Shown here: in pieces, positions 29,601 to 38,371 of the stretch
How the letters are laid out: each line of letters opens with the position of its first letter
Numbering within the stretch: the stretch's first letter is position 1
Assembly (NCBI RefSeq): GCF_900112615.1
Contig: NZ_FOMK01000001.1
Span: 992,001 to 1,056,000 of the forward strand
Direction of reading: 5' to 3'
Length of the DNA stretch: 64,000 bases
From: Chitinophaga sp. CF118
Lineage (GTDB): Bacteria; Bacteroidota; Bacteroidia; Chitinophagales; Chitinophagaceae
Notes under the pieces: model-generated
Database searches by the model: none
Told to the model about the DNA's origin: nothing
The model's input: the letters and a program-made list of their open reading frames with translations, nothing else
Made by a program: the position numbers and the translations under genes

Positions 29601-30065
29601 GGTTCCATCCAGTTCAATACGTCTTCCATCATTGTTCTTGGCGATGATAGTTACTGCTCCAAGGATAGAGGGCAATGGCCCTAATCCTGTGCTTCCTATT
29701 TTGATGACGATACTACCGGAACCTGGTGCGTTGGGTATCTCAAACTTTATCTCGTTCTGCCCCAAGTTGCGATTACCGTTCTGATTCTCAACAGCAGCAC
29801 GAAAAGTACACTGATCTCCCGGAGTATTGGGGTCTACATCACATACTCCGTCATCACCAATTTCACCGGCATTGGGATCGCTTTCATCACCTACTGTATT
29901 CACTGTAAAGGTTTTGGTGCCTTGTGCCAGTATCTTTTCCGGCATAAATAATGAGAGCAGGAAGATGAAGAAAAAACTTATTGCTGAAAAAGTACAGAAA
30001 TGATTTGATCTTGCCTTGTCTAGATTAATAAGATGTAGATTTTGCTCATTTAGATTTGATTCCAT
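26607..30065 (-). CDS. Large secreted parallel beta-helix protein with DUF11 and type IX sorting domain
   Basis: 1152 residues from the ATG at 30065 (an ATG at 30095 is in frame). An N-terminal hydrophobic segment (about 27-47) serves as signal peptide. Next is the CSLRDAI-like opening typical of polymorphic surface proteins (GDQCTFRAAVENQNG), followed by a long right-handed beta-helix (about 140-780) with repeated NxIxGNxxxGI turns such as GNTISGNGTGILVNDA. A DUF11 repeat (about 840-950; ADLELTKQADKTQYNVGDPV, VVTDVLPAGITF) and a C-terminal Por sorting domain (about 1070-1152; NYPNPFSSYTIISFGL) complete it. Probably surface-exposed; adhesin or polysaccharide-binding role is guessed. No catalytic motif recognised. 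Confidence 0.88.
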   Translation of the reverse strand: MESNLNEQNLHLINLDKARSNHFCTFSAISFFFIFLLSLFMPEKILAQGTKTFTVNTVGDESDPNAGEIGDDGVCDVDPNTPGDQCTFRAAVENQNGNRNLGQNEIKFEIPNAPGSGSIVIKIGSTGLGPLPSILGAVTIIAKNNDGRRIELDGTAAGANAIGLRLLGGTCQISFFIINSFSSHGIYISGTPPPGEGSHHIESNYIGTDATGTIAKGNGGDGIFIDNTPGNRIGGTGVSRNIISGNDGYGINIQGLDPAQFGTNGASNNQAIGNLIGLDISGDNALPNKKGGVILNDAPTNTIGGTGANEGNKMAGNNTSNGVTVTGSLTDGIKILGNFIGENKTGAKFAIGISASAKPITIDGNIITDIEGVGIDLFVKGDGSYNLRKNSIEGNMKVGAKLRFSEGRTVQIMYENNFHTNNDMAMDVEESVSGKIDWLVLGDTMRLGQVGANFIFHCSGNKNFTNGIYNANAGVAFNYVADISPGAQMALRASGETYSANGAEGRKGKVVLKAGTEFSYALSGSSGVSNGKDGDRLDVFTDANAIATFTSMDNDFSLNAGAGLRWISDGKNLITVRAFIERDLFDKNTIAGIEVTSFLSGKSILDNTITNNGGPGVLLNGSTIAHLEGNTISGNGTGILVNDAATASITSNTITANGKGIALGGTGTGSGLTANSIFKNNGLGIDLGNDGPSPNDADDADTGPNNLQNFPVLTAADNGGGNANIQGTLSSTPNTTFRLDFFSNDACNPSGFGEGQAFLDSFKVITDGTGNAAFTAVLTGKTFPAGAVITATATDPNNNTSEFSACLPTGNVQTADLELTKQADKTQYNVGDPVTFTIQLINKGPATATGIVVTDVLPAGITFGQATASAGTYDNTTGKWSVSALSSGQQVTLTITGTVTQPGTITNTAEVTASGVADPDSSPGNGVATEDDQSSVSIQVVQQPNIAEQYKQLIQQVTALVNNGKLTPKEGRVLKGFLELSLRQATKGKIQPAIIVLKVFIILVKNATHRTHLTNVDRKALILAAQKIIDQLKLMQDHHHPNWWRESNNNDELRSLEDNSSKELIDFSFNGNYPNPFSSYTIISFGLKDQHKVQLTVYDANGRMVTRLLDKVMQPGTQTITWQTPDLPAGIYILQLKMDNFTKTYKMVHIKQ

Positions 30066-30677
30066 GTTTAGTTCTTTGGAAGATGAATAATACACTCCTG
30101 ATCAGGGAATGCAAACGACTCCTGATAATGCAGATCTCTTACATTATTCACATGTACGGGGTGATTGAGTTACCCCTTAAAAATTTTCATTAAAGCATTA
30201 AATTATTCCATCGGAGTAAGTTGAACGAACGTAACTGGCGGTATAAAACCAGAATATCTAAAATTAGCCACAGGTCCGGAGAAAGGGAAAGCCACTTAAT
30301 CGATTCTAGCCATGCAGACGATATACTCAAAGGTTAAGTAAAATTATTGAGAAATAAAAATAATATATGGTCCTATCAGCTATACATAAACGAAATTCTT
30401 TTTTATGATGATCAGCCTGCTTGATACGATTATATCCATTTGTTTTTTATCCTGGAATAATAGTTTCCTTTATTATAAAGGATCAGATCTTTATAAATAT
30501 TATTTCTGATTAAAGGAGCAGAAATAATTATGTTTCCTGAAGCTGATAGCAAGCTGCTGCATATCGCATTCCGGAACCAGGTTTTGGATAGAAAAAAATC
30601 AGACATCGTATTAGTGTGTATGGCGCGTGGGTAAGCGAAAAATCTTATTATTGTGAGTCAAGCATAATGAACAACCT
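30066..30677. other. Intergenic region between divergent genes
   Basis: 612 bases, AT-rich. Holds a TCCTTTA-TTA-TAAAGGA palindrome (30466-30482) and a tiny reading frame with a purine-rich leader (30530-30634). Otherwise nothing recognised. Confidence 0.5.
30530..30634 (+). CDS. Possible 34-codon small ORF with Shine-Dalgarno-like leader
   Basis: AAAGGAG at 30512-30518 lies 11 bases before the ATG, unusual in Bacteroidota where such leaders are rare. The product begins MFPEADSKLLHIAF and has no known match. Low certainty. Confidence 0.22.
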   Translation: MFPEADSKLLHIAFRNQVLDRKKSDIVLVCMARG

Positions 30678-31412
30678 ATGAACCTTACCATTCTTAACGT
30701 CCCTGGTATTCAATTCTCCAAGATCAAACCTTATCAGCATCGCCAAAAAGAGTATCATAGCACAGGCTATAGTGGCCGGATCACAGAAAGTGGGCATGTG
30801 TATGCACGCAAGGGCTATTATACGTCCATAAAGGTTTCCCAGGCATGGCGAATTGGTTTTAAGAATGTGGGCAATGTTCCCGTTGATATTATGATGCGTT
30901 TTAGTGTGTATGATAAATATGGTAAACTGGAAACCTTTGCACAGCTATACCGCAATCTTCGCCCAGGTGAACCGGCTGAAACATTTTTCGAGGTGCAGGA
31001 TAAAAAGGCCAAAATCCTGTTTGATACGGTCGAGATCTATGCTAATGATCAACTGCTCTCCACTACAGAAGTAATGCAGTTTATGCCACGTATGGGTTGG
31101 GGTTTAAAAAGCTGGGCTGTTGCATTATTCATGGCCATCTTCGCAGCAATGGCACTGACAGAACCGCAACCTTTGAATTTTGCCAGCATTATTTTACCCT
31201 TTTTTGCGCTCACAATAATGGGTGCTGGAATTCTTAACAGAACTCCCGTCATTCTCATGCTCCTTCTTTTATCTCTTGTTCCATTCTCTTCACATAGCCT
31301 TGAAATAGGTACAACGATCATGCTCATGGGATTGGTCTATCTCTATTTTGTCTGGAAAAAAAGGCACTCAATAAAGGACTTTCTCATGGCAAGCGCTACA
31401 CCTTCTATGTAA
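30678..31412 (+). CDS. Hypothetical membrane protein
   Basis: 244 residues. A soluble N-terminal part (about 1-140) of beta-rich character (FKNVGNVPVDIMMRFSVYDK, PGEPAETFFEVQDK) resembles an immunoglobulin-like fold, followed by three or four membrane helices (about 145-232, for example WAVALFMAIFAAMAL and IGTTIMLMGLVYLYFVW). No signal peptide. No family recognised. It stands alone, 120 bases before the FecI-type sigma gene, and could be regulated separately from the locus that follows. Confidence 0.65.
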   Translation: MNLTILNVPGIQFSKIKPYQHRQKEYHSTGYSGRITESGHVYARKGYYTSIKVSQAWRIGFKNVGNVPVDIMMRFSVYDKYGKLETFAQLYRNLRPGEPAETFFEVQDKKAKILFDTVEIYANDQLLSTTEVMQFMPRMGWGLKSWAVALFMAIFAAMALTEPQPLNFASIILPFFALTIMGAGILNRTPVILMLLLLSLVPFSSHSLEIGTTIMLMGLVYLYFVWKKRHSIKDFLMASATPSM

Positions 31413-31530
31413 GGCTGTTGGATATATTAATACCCAAATAAAAATATTGATAATCAATAAGTTAATAATTTCAGACAAAGAGAACAGGAATAGATAAAAA
31501 AAGTTTGGTTAAAATAAAATAAGTGGTAAT

Positions 31531-32121
31531 TTGACACTTATTTTATCCACGTGCCATAACATTAAATTGCAAACATTTAAGACTACCGAGCTTTGGGACT
31601 GCATGCGGGCGGGAGATGTTAGTGCATTGAAAGAGTTGTATAATTCATTTTATAACAACCTCTTTTCTGCAAACTTCTCTATTTGTACACATCGGGATAT
31701 GGTAAAAGACAGTATTCATGAAGCTTTCATTAGTATTTGGGCCAATCGCGACAAACTCCCATCCGTAACTTCCGTGGGCGGATATCTCAACACCTGTGTA
31801 CGAAGAAAGGTGATTGATGCTTTAAAGAAAGAGTCTCAGCTTGAAACGGCCTTCTTAAGGATGGATGCCGGACATGAACTTTCATATGAAGAGGTCATTA
31901 TTGCTTTTCAGGAGCAGGAAGCAATCAGTAAAACCCTTAAAGAAGCACTATCCCATTTAACGAATAAACAAAAAGAGGTAATCCGTTTACGCTTTTTTGA
32001 AAACAAAAACTACGAAGAAATCGCACAACTGATTGGTTGTGAACAACGTACGATTTACAACTGCATATACGAGGCTGTTAAACGGCTCAGGCATTACTTC
32101 TCCACCAAACATATTTCTTAA
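31531..32121 (+). CDS. FecI-like ECF sigma factor of the polysaccharide utilisation locus
   Basis: 196 residues from a TTG at 31531. That codon sits in the loop of a 12-bp hairpin (31514-31546), so a TTG at 31567 or the ATG at 31603 may be the true start. Sigma region 2 (LWDCMRAGDVSALKELYNSFY; DSIHEAFISIWANRD) and region 4 (LTNKQKEVIRLRFFENKNYEEIAQLIGC) are complete. It is followed at once by a FecR anti-sigma factor, then SusC with an STN domain, giving the trans-envelope signalling order sigma, anti-sigma, transducer. It should turn on the SusC/SusD/GH5 genes when their glycan is bound. Confidence 0.9.
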   Translation: MTLILSTCHNIKLQTFKTTELWDCMRAGDVSALKELYNSFYNNLFSANFSICTHRDMVKDSIHEAFISIWANRDKLPSVTSVGGYLNTCVRRKVIDALKKESQLETAFLRMDAGHELSYEEVIIAFQEQEAISKTLKEALSHLTNKQKEVIRLRFFENKNYEEIAQLIGCEQRTIYNCIYEAVKRLRHYFSTKHIS

Positions 32122-32185
32122 AAAATCTTAAAATTTTACGGTAAAAAACTCCAGTTCTTCCGTCATACTATTAAGTAAACACGGA

Positions 32186-33271
32186 ATGAAGGACTATTTA
32201 TTGTACCACGTTGTGGATTTCATCACAGATGAGTCATATCTACGTTATTATTTCAAGGAAAATGAAGAAGATATTAACTTTTGGACAGAATGGATAAAAC
32301 TTCATCCTGAAAAACTGGATATTATTATATCAGCCAACAATTATATTGATGCCTTTTCAGTGCGGATTCCTGAATCTGAATTTCAGAAAGAACAGCAACG
32401 TTTTGCCCAGGCATTAAATGACCTTTCATTGGATAACGATTTGTGCCGGGATAATGCCAACAATGAAGAACCAGGCATAACTATCATTGAGAACAGTTAC
32501 AAAGCGCGAAAACTCAGAAGAAGAATAACCGGGGCCCTGGCATTGACCTTTCTGGCAGTGGGTTCCATTGTATATGTAGCTTTGCAGAAAGCTAATTATT
32601 TTTCTGTTTCCCTTGAGCCGGTAAAGGTGACGATGATAGAAAAATATGTGCCCAAAGGTCAGCGTGAAAAAATTACGCTTCCGGATGGTTCGGAAGTAGA
32701 GCTGAATGGCGATAGCAAGTTGGCGTATCCGTCGAAATTTACAGGCTCCTCAAGGGAATTGCAACTAACTGGCGAAGCGTTCTTCAACGTGAAACAAGAT
32801 TCGCGACATCCTTTCCATATAACCACTCAAAATCTGACTATCACTGTACTTGGCACTTCTTTCAATTTGCAGTGTTACCCGAATAAAGGCCTTGCTAAGG
32901 TGGCATTGGTTACGGGTAGAGTTGGGTTAAACAAAATCAATCATCAACCAGACGAAACAATAGAATTGGCACCCTCCGAAATGGGCGTTTTAAAAATATC
33001 AGATTTATCGCTCAGGAAAACGAAATTCGATATAAATGAAGAAATAGGATGGCGACAGGGCATTGTTGTATTTAAGAATGCTGATTTTAATGAAATAGCC
33101 GACCGCTTTGATAAGATTTACAATATTAGACTAGTAAATCTAAGCCATAAAACAGCATTCAGATTCAATGGATCATTTACCAAAATTTCACCAGAAGAAC
33201 TAGTAAAAATTATTTGTCTGTCGAAACAACTTTCATTTACAACCAATGGAAATGTAATAACGATTCACTAA
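32186..33271 (+). CDS. FecR-family anti-sigma factor
   Basis: 361 residues. A cytoplasmic N-terminal part (1-108) that would hold the FecI-like sigma factor, one membrane helix (about 110-132; ITGALALTFLAVGSIVYVAL), a periplasmic FecR domain (about 150-250; ITLPDGSEVELNGDSKLAYP, LTGEAFFNVKQDSRHPF) and a DUF4974 C-terminal domain (about 290-361). The latter receives the signal from the STN domain of the SusC partner. Encoded 64 bases after the sigma gene and 16 bases before SusC. Confidence 0.93.
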   Translation: MKDYLLYHVVDFITDESYLRYYFKENEEDINFWTEWIKLHPEKLDIIISANNYIDAFSVRIPESEFQKEQQRFAQALNDLSLDNDLCRDNANNEEPGITIIENSYKARKLRRRITGALALTFLAVGSIVYVALQKANYFSVSLEPVKVTMIEKYVPKGQREKITLPDGSEVELNGDSKLAYPSKFTGSSRELQLTGEAFFNVKQDSRHPFHITTQNLTITVLGTSFNLQCYPNKGLAKVALVTGRVGLNKINHQPDETIELAPSEMGVLKISDLSLRKTKFDINEEIGWRQGIVVFKNADFNEIADRFDKIYNIRLVNLSHKTAFRFNGSFTKISPEELVKIICLSKQLSFTTNGNVITIH

Positions 33272-33287
33272 ATATTCCTAACACTAA

Positions 33288-36200
33288 ATGAACAATGCCA
33301 TGAGTAGACTAGCTATACTCAGAGGGAAAGTATTGCATGTACTTTTCCTAATGATAGCGATTTCCCTGTATCACAATGCAAAAGCCGGACCCGATGACAG
33401 AGATCAGGATTATATCGGCACTATTATTAAACTTAATAAAAAGAAGTTTTCATTAGTTGAACTTTTCACTATTACTGAAACGCAAACTGGTGTGAGGTTT
33501 GCTTATGATGCTTTGGAGTTGAATTTAAATGAGCCAGTAGAAGTATCTGCTAAGAAACTCAGGTTAAAACAACTTCTTTCCGAAATAAATAAACAATCGG
33601 GCGCTTCTTTTGAATGGTCGCAAAATATAGTTACGGTAATACCGCCTCAGAAGAATACTACAACAAACCCTAAATTGACTGAAAGCCGAACGGAAGTGAG
33701 CGGAAAAGTAGTGGACAAAAATGGACATCCTGTTTTCAAAGCAGTGGTTTTAGTAAAAGGGACCGGAACAGGTACAATGACGGATGAAAATGGCAAATTC
33801 AGGATTGATGCGAAACCGGGCGATGTGTTGGAAATCAGGTATGTTGGTTACCAATCCGTTGAAGTAAAGGTTACGAATACCTCCGACATCACAGTAGTAC
33901 TGGAGGAAAGTAAAGTAATATTGAGCGATGTAGTTGTAGTTGGCTACGGTACGCAAAAGAAAACAAATTTAACAGGCTCTGTTGGAGTAGTTAAAATGGA
34001 AGATATGGAAACCCGGCCATTAACTAATGCCGGTATGGCTTTGCAGGGCACCGTTTCCGGTGTATATGCGTTGCAAAATTCAGGAAAGCCGGGAGATGAT
34101 GGTGCTGTAATTGATATACGTGGTGTCGGTACATTTGGTGATAATTCTCCACTGGTATTAATAGATGGAGTTCCGGGGAATATAAACGATGTTAGTGCAA
34201 ACGACATCCAATCCATATCTGTGTTGAAAGATGCCGCTTCATCTTCCATTTATGGAAGCAGGGCTGCTAATGGAGTAATTCTGGTTACTACTAAAAAAGG
34301 TACCGCCGGGAATTTAAAAATTAATTATAATGCCTACATCGGCACGCAAAGTCCCACCAGGTTACCGAATGTCTTAAACTCCGTTGACTATACAACACTT
34401 TATAATGAGGCTTCTTTAAATTCAGGAGGTGCAGTTGTATATTCCGATGCAACCATTCAGAAATATGCGGCACATAATGATCCGATGTTCCCGGACATCG
34501 ATTATTTTAAAGTATACTATGGAAATGCAACTACCCGAAATCACCGGTTGAGTCTTTCAGGTGGAACTGATAATATTAACTACGCATTAATGCTTGGTCA
34601 ATTGAATCAGGATGGTGTTCTTGTAGGAACCAATTATAAGAAGACCGACTTCCGGTCAAATATTGATGCCTATTTCTTAAAAGACAAAAGGTTAAGAATT
34701 TCATCAAAATTAGCCGGTAATCTTGGTGTTAAAAATGAACCTACCGATCTGTGGAGTGCTGAGTGGTACGCAACACTTGCACCTATTCATCCTCTACAAA
34801 ATGCGGATGGGAAATGGGTGTCTGTTAATGGGGAACGGAATTTCTATGGTGAAATTAAAGAAGGTAGTACCGCACAAACAAAACGTTACAATTTCAGCGG
34901 ACAGGTAGAAGGAGAATATAAGATCCTGAATGGTTTAAGCGCCCAGGTTACCTATGGGTATAATGTGACATCTTCAAAGGCGAATGCCTTCCATGCAAAT
35001 GTAACATTGTATAATGAAAGTGGTTCTACCACTGATCTGGCTTCCAATTTAACAGTTACCAATGAGACAGATGTTCAAACATTGCTGACTTCTCTCTTAA
35101 AGTATAACAAGGTGATCGGAAAACATGAGTTTAATATACTCGGCGGTTATTCCGAAGAGGAATTCACTTATGATTGGGAAAGCGGCTACCGTGCCAACTT
35201 TGTTAATAACACGCAACGGGTGCTTAGCCTGGGAGACGCTTCTACGCAAACCAATAATGCAGGAAGTTACGATCTTGGATTACGCTCTTACTTTGGACGT
35301 ATCAATTATAATTTCGACGGGAAATATTTGTTTGAAGCAAATATCAGAAGAGATGGTTCGTCCCGGTTTTCCCAGGGAAATCAGTGGGGTACATTCCCTT
35401 CTTTTTCCGGAGGCTGGGTAATGTCAAAGGAGAGATTTATGGAAAAGCTGGACTGGCTGAGCCATCTTAAATTGCGTGCTTCATGGGGTAGACTGGGTAA
35501 TCAAAATATAAACACTTATTACAACGGAAGCGATATTTTAAGTTCAGGACAAAACTATTCGCTTGGTGGTACCTTATATTCAGGGGTGGCTGTTACTGCT
35601 ATGACCAATAAACAGTTGACCTGGGAAACTGCACAGCAGCTTGACTTTGGTGTGGATCTGGTTTTGAAAAATAATTTTGAATTTACTGCAGACTATTTCG
35701 ATAAGAGAACAAAGAACTTATTGCTGATTCAACCAATACCGCTTACAATGGCATTATCTGCACCATATGCAAATGCCGGAGAAGTACAGAACAAGGGTAT
35801 CGAAGCATCTCTGACCTACAGAAAGGAATTTTCTAATGGTCTTAAATTGAGAGGAACTATTAATGCCTCTCATATAGTGAATAAAATAACCAGGATGAAT
35901 GTTGCTGAGCAGCTTACTTCTCCTAAAGCTATTAAAGTAGGTGCCGCTATCAATTCATTTTATGGATATAAAATGGACGGAATTTACCAGATCTCCGATT
36001 TTACCTGGCAAAACAACAGCGATCAGTCAATAGCATACGCCGATCGAACTTACACTCTGAAACCAGGAGTAGTAAAGGTTTCTAACTATACAGCGCAACC
36101 TGGTGATATCAAGTATAAAGATCTGAATAAGGATAATATAGTTGATATGAATAATGACAGGGAAATAATAGGAAGCCAGTTTCCTGATCTCACCTATGCC

Positions 36201-36656
36201 TTCAATTTCAATGCAGAATGGAAAGGATTTGATTTGGGTTTCTTCTTACAGGGAGTTAAGGGCATTCAGGGGTATACTTACTATGAGATAGCTTCTCCAT
36301 TCAGTGGTTTTGCTAATATGGGCTCGTGGTGGCTTAACAGATGGACACCGGAGAATCCATCTAATACTTTACCAAGATTGACCCTGGACGGTGTGCGGAA
36401 TAACATTCATTCGTCCTTTTACATGGAAAATGCTTCGTATTTACGTCTGAAAAATATTGAGCTGGGATACTCCATAAGTCCAAGAGTTCTTTCCCGTGCG
36501 GGCATCAAATCCCTCAGACTTTACGGAAATGTGCAAAATGCCTTTACCATTACAAAATTCAAAGGGTTTGATCCTGAGCAAACAGTTGGTCAGACCAGAG
36601 CAGAGGCCTTCCCGCAGGTTCGCGTAATGACGATGGGTGTAAATGTTAATTTTTAA
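33288..36656 (+). CDS. SusC/RagA-family TonB-dependent outer-membrane transporter with STN domain
   Basis: 1122 residues. Signal peptide (about 1-33), STN signalling domain (about 45-122; KFSLVELFTITETQTGVRF), carboxypeptidase-D-like domain (about 138-212; VSGKVVDKNGHPVFKA), the SusC box VVVVGYGTQKKTNLTGSV, plug (about 230-345; GVGTFGDNSPLVLIDGVPG, AASSSIYGSRAANGVILV) and 22-strand barrel to the end. With SusD it imports oligosaccharides across the outer membrane using TonB energy. The STN domain marks it as the signal transducer for the FecR/FecI pair just upstream. SusD follows 11 bases later. Confidence 0.96.
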   Translation: MNNAMSRLAILRGKVLHVLFLMIAISLYHNAKAGPDDRDQDYIGTIIKLNKKKFSLVELFTITETQTGVRFAYDALELNLNEPVEVSAKKLRLKQLLSEINKQSGASFEWSQNIVTVIPPQKNTTTNPKLTESRTEVSGKVVDKNGHPVFKAVVLVKGTGTGTMTDENGKFRIDAKPGDVLEIRYVGYQSVEVKVTNTSDITVVLEESKVILSDVVVVGYGTQKKTNLTGSVGVVKMEDMETRPLTNAGMALQGTVSGVYALQNSGKPGDDGAVIDIRGVGTFGDNSPLVLIDGVPGNINDVSANDIQSISVLKDAASSSIYGSRAANGVILVTTKKGTAGNLKINYNAYIGTQSPTRLPNVLNSVDYTTLYNEASLNSGGAVVYSDATIQKYAAHNDPMFPDIDYFKVYYGNATTRNHRLSLSGGTDNINYALMLGQLNQDGVLVGTNYKKTDFRSNIDAYFLKDKRLRISSKLAGNLGVKNEPTDLWSAEWYATLAPIHPLQNADGKWVSVNGERNFYGEIKEGSTAQTKRYNFSGQVEGEYKILNGLSAQVTYGYNVTSSKANAFHANVTLYNESGSTTDLASNLTVTNETDVQTLLTSLLKYNKVIGKHEFNILGGYSEEEFTYDWESGYRANFVNNTQRVLSLGDASTQTNNAGSYDLGLRSYFGRINYNFDGKYLFEANIRRDGSSRFSQGNQWGTFPSFSGGWVMSKERFMEKLDWLSHLKLRASWGRLGNQNINTYYNGSDILSSGQNYSLGGTLYSGVAVTAMTNKQLTWETAQQLDFGVDLVLKNNFEFTADYFDKRTKNLLLIQPIPLTMALSAPYANAGEVQNKGIEASLTYRKEFSNGLKLRGTINASHIVNKITRMNVAEQLTSPKAIKVGAAINSFYGYKMDGIYQISDFTWQNNSDQSIAYADRTYTLKPGVVKVSNYTAQPGDIKYKDLNKDNIVDMNNDREIIGSQFPDLTYAFNFNAEWKGFDLGFFLQGVKGIQGYTYYEIASPFSGFANMGSWWLNRWTPENPSNTLPRLTLDGVRNNIHSSFYMENASYLRLKNIELGYSISPRVLSRAGIKSLRLYGNVQNAFTITKFKGFDPEQTVGQTRAEAFPQVRVMTMGVNVNF

Positions 36657-36667
36657 TAGAACAGGTT

Positions 36668-38221
36668 ATGAAAAACATGCATAAAATCACTCTTTTCATC
36701 TCAATATTGTTTTTTACGGGTTGCTCAAAGGATCTTTTGGATAAAACTCCAAAGGACCAGCTATCCCCTTCTACATTCTTTCAGAATGAGACACAATGCA
36801 AAATGGCCCTGATAGGAATTTATAACGCTATTCAGCCCAATGCAACACCTGCGCATTTTTATCAGTTCGACTATATGTCAGATAATGGTTATTGCCAGGA
36901 TTCATGGCAGGGATCGAAAGAAGTGGGTGAATGGCTTACAAACTCCTCGAGCTGGGCGCCCTACGCTAAATGGACACAGGATTATAACATTATATCAAGA
37001 GCCAACGAATTTCTTCAGGACATCAGCAGTGCAACCGTAAGTGATGATGTAAAATCAGCAATGTCTGCCGAAGCTAAATTTCTGCGTGGTTATGCTTACG
37101 CTGACCTTATTGCTTATTTCGGGAATGTTCCGCTTATTACGAAAGTGCTGGCTTTATCGGATGCTTATGTGTCAAGAACTGCTAAAAGTGACGTGCTTAC
37201 TCAAATTCTTTCAGACTTTAATGATGCTGCAGCTGCTCTTCCCACTTCCTATTCAGGAACAGATGTAGGTCGTGCTACGAAAGGAGCCGCGCTTGCTTAT
37301 AAAGCAAGAGCTTTGCTTGCAAACCAAAAATGGGACGATGCTGCACAGGCAGCCCTGGATGTTATAAATCTGACAAAGTATGATTTATACCCCGACTATG
37401 CAGGTACATTCTCTGAAGCCCATGAAAATAATATAGAGGTGATTTTTGATATCCAATATATCCCTACAACGCAGTCGCAACCATGGCCAACGGCAGCCTT
37501 GTCGCTTACCAGCTGGCCCACAGCCAATGTTACTGCAGACCTGATTAATTCTTATTACATGCAAAATGGGTTGCCTATTACAGATGCAGCCTCAGGCTAT
37601 GATCCGCAAAATCCTTTTGTGAATCGTGATCCACGATTAGCCGCATCAGTGGTGTTACCAGGTTCGGCATTTGGTTCATCCACATTTATACCGTCCCTCG
37701 ACCAGGTACCTTGTGGTGCAAGGCCACGTAAAAATGCCAGTATTGGTATTGCGGACGTTAATAATTGTTCGCTTAACACGATTTTAATGCGTTATGCTGA
37801 TATATACCTGATGCGGGCGGAAGCACTTATCGAATCCGGAAGTACGGATCAGGAAATTTATACTTTGATTGATAAAGTAAGAGCCAGAGTAAATATGCCA
37901 ACAGTGGAAGCTGTTGAAGGAACAGGATTGAGTCAGACTCAGTTAAGAGCTATCGTACGACATGAAAGAAGAGTAGAATTTTATAATGAAGGAACCCGCT
38001 ATGCTGATATGTTAAGATGGCAGGATGCTTCCCTGGTACATGATGTTTATGGCTACGATAAATCGTTGCTTTCAGACCCTTCATCTTCAGCAACATGGAC
38101 ATTTAAACAGGTCAAAATGGAAACGAGGACTTTCGATGCAACAAAAGGATGGTTGTGGCCTGTACCTCAGGGTGATATTGATATAAATAAAAATCTTCTT
38201 CCAAACAATCCCGGTTATTAA
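36668..38221 (+). CDS. SusD/RagB-family glycan-binding outer-membrane lipoprotein
   Basis: 517 residues with lipobox LFFTGC (Cys19). Family marks: DKTPKDQLSPSTFFQNE near the start, AEAKFLRGYAYADLIAYFGNVPL, TPR-like helices (AALAYKARALLANQKWDDAA), and the conserved C-terminal part LMRYADIYLMRAEALIESG followed by RHERRVEFYNEGTRYADMLRW. It caps the SusC channel and binds oligosaccharide at the cell surface. Transcribed with SusC; a clear terminator follows, although the GH5 lipoprotein downstream is likely part of the same locus. Confidence 0.96.
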   Translation: MKNMHKITLFISILFFTGCSKDLLDKTPKDQLSPSTFFQNETQCKMALIGIYNAIQPNATPAHFYQFDYMSDNGYCQDSWQGSKEVGEWLTNSSSWAPYAKWTQDYNIISRANEFLQDISSATVSDDVKSAMSAEAKFLRGYAYADLIAYFGNVPLITKVLALSDAYVSRTAKSDVLTQILSDFNDAAAALPTSYSGTDVGRATKGAALAYKARALLANQKWDDAAQAALDVINLTKYDLYPDYAGTFSEAHENNIEVIFDIQYIPTTQSQPWPTAALSLTSWPTANVTADLINSYYMQNGLPITDAASGYDPQNPFVNRDPRLAASVVLPGSAFGSSTFIPSLDQVPCGARPRKNASIGIADVNNCSLNTILMRYADIYLMRAEALIESGSTDQEIYTLIDKVRARVNMPTVEAVEGTGLSQTQLRAIVRHERRVEFYNEGTRYADMLRWQDASLVHDVYGYDKSLLSDPSSSATWTFKQVKMETRTFDATKGWLWPVPQGDIDINKNLLPNNPGY

Positions 38222-38240
38222 TAAAGAGTAGGATACCCCG

Positions 38241-38288
38241 TAAGGCTGACTAAAAAGTAAAATGAAAACCCCTTTTTAGTCAGCCTTA
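38241..38288 (+). terminator. Terminator after SusD
   Basis: 17-bp perfect stem (38241-38257 with 38272-38288), 14-base loop. Its position suggests partial termination between SusD and the GH5 gene. Confidence 0.75.
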
Positions 38289-38371
38289 TACAAACTTCCG
38301 GTTATTACGGAGTGCATTGATTTTCCACGTATCGTATTGTATGTATTTCGTCAACCCAAAAATACAATCAA

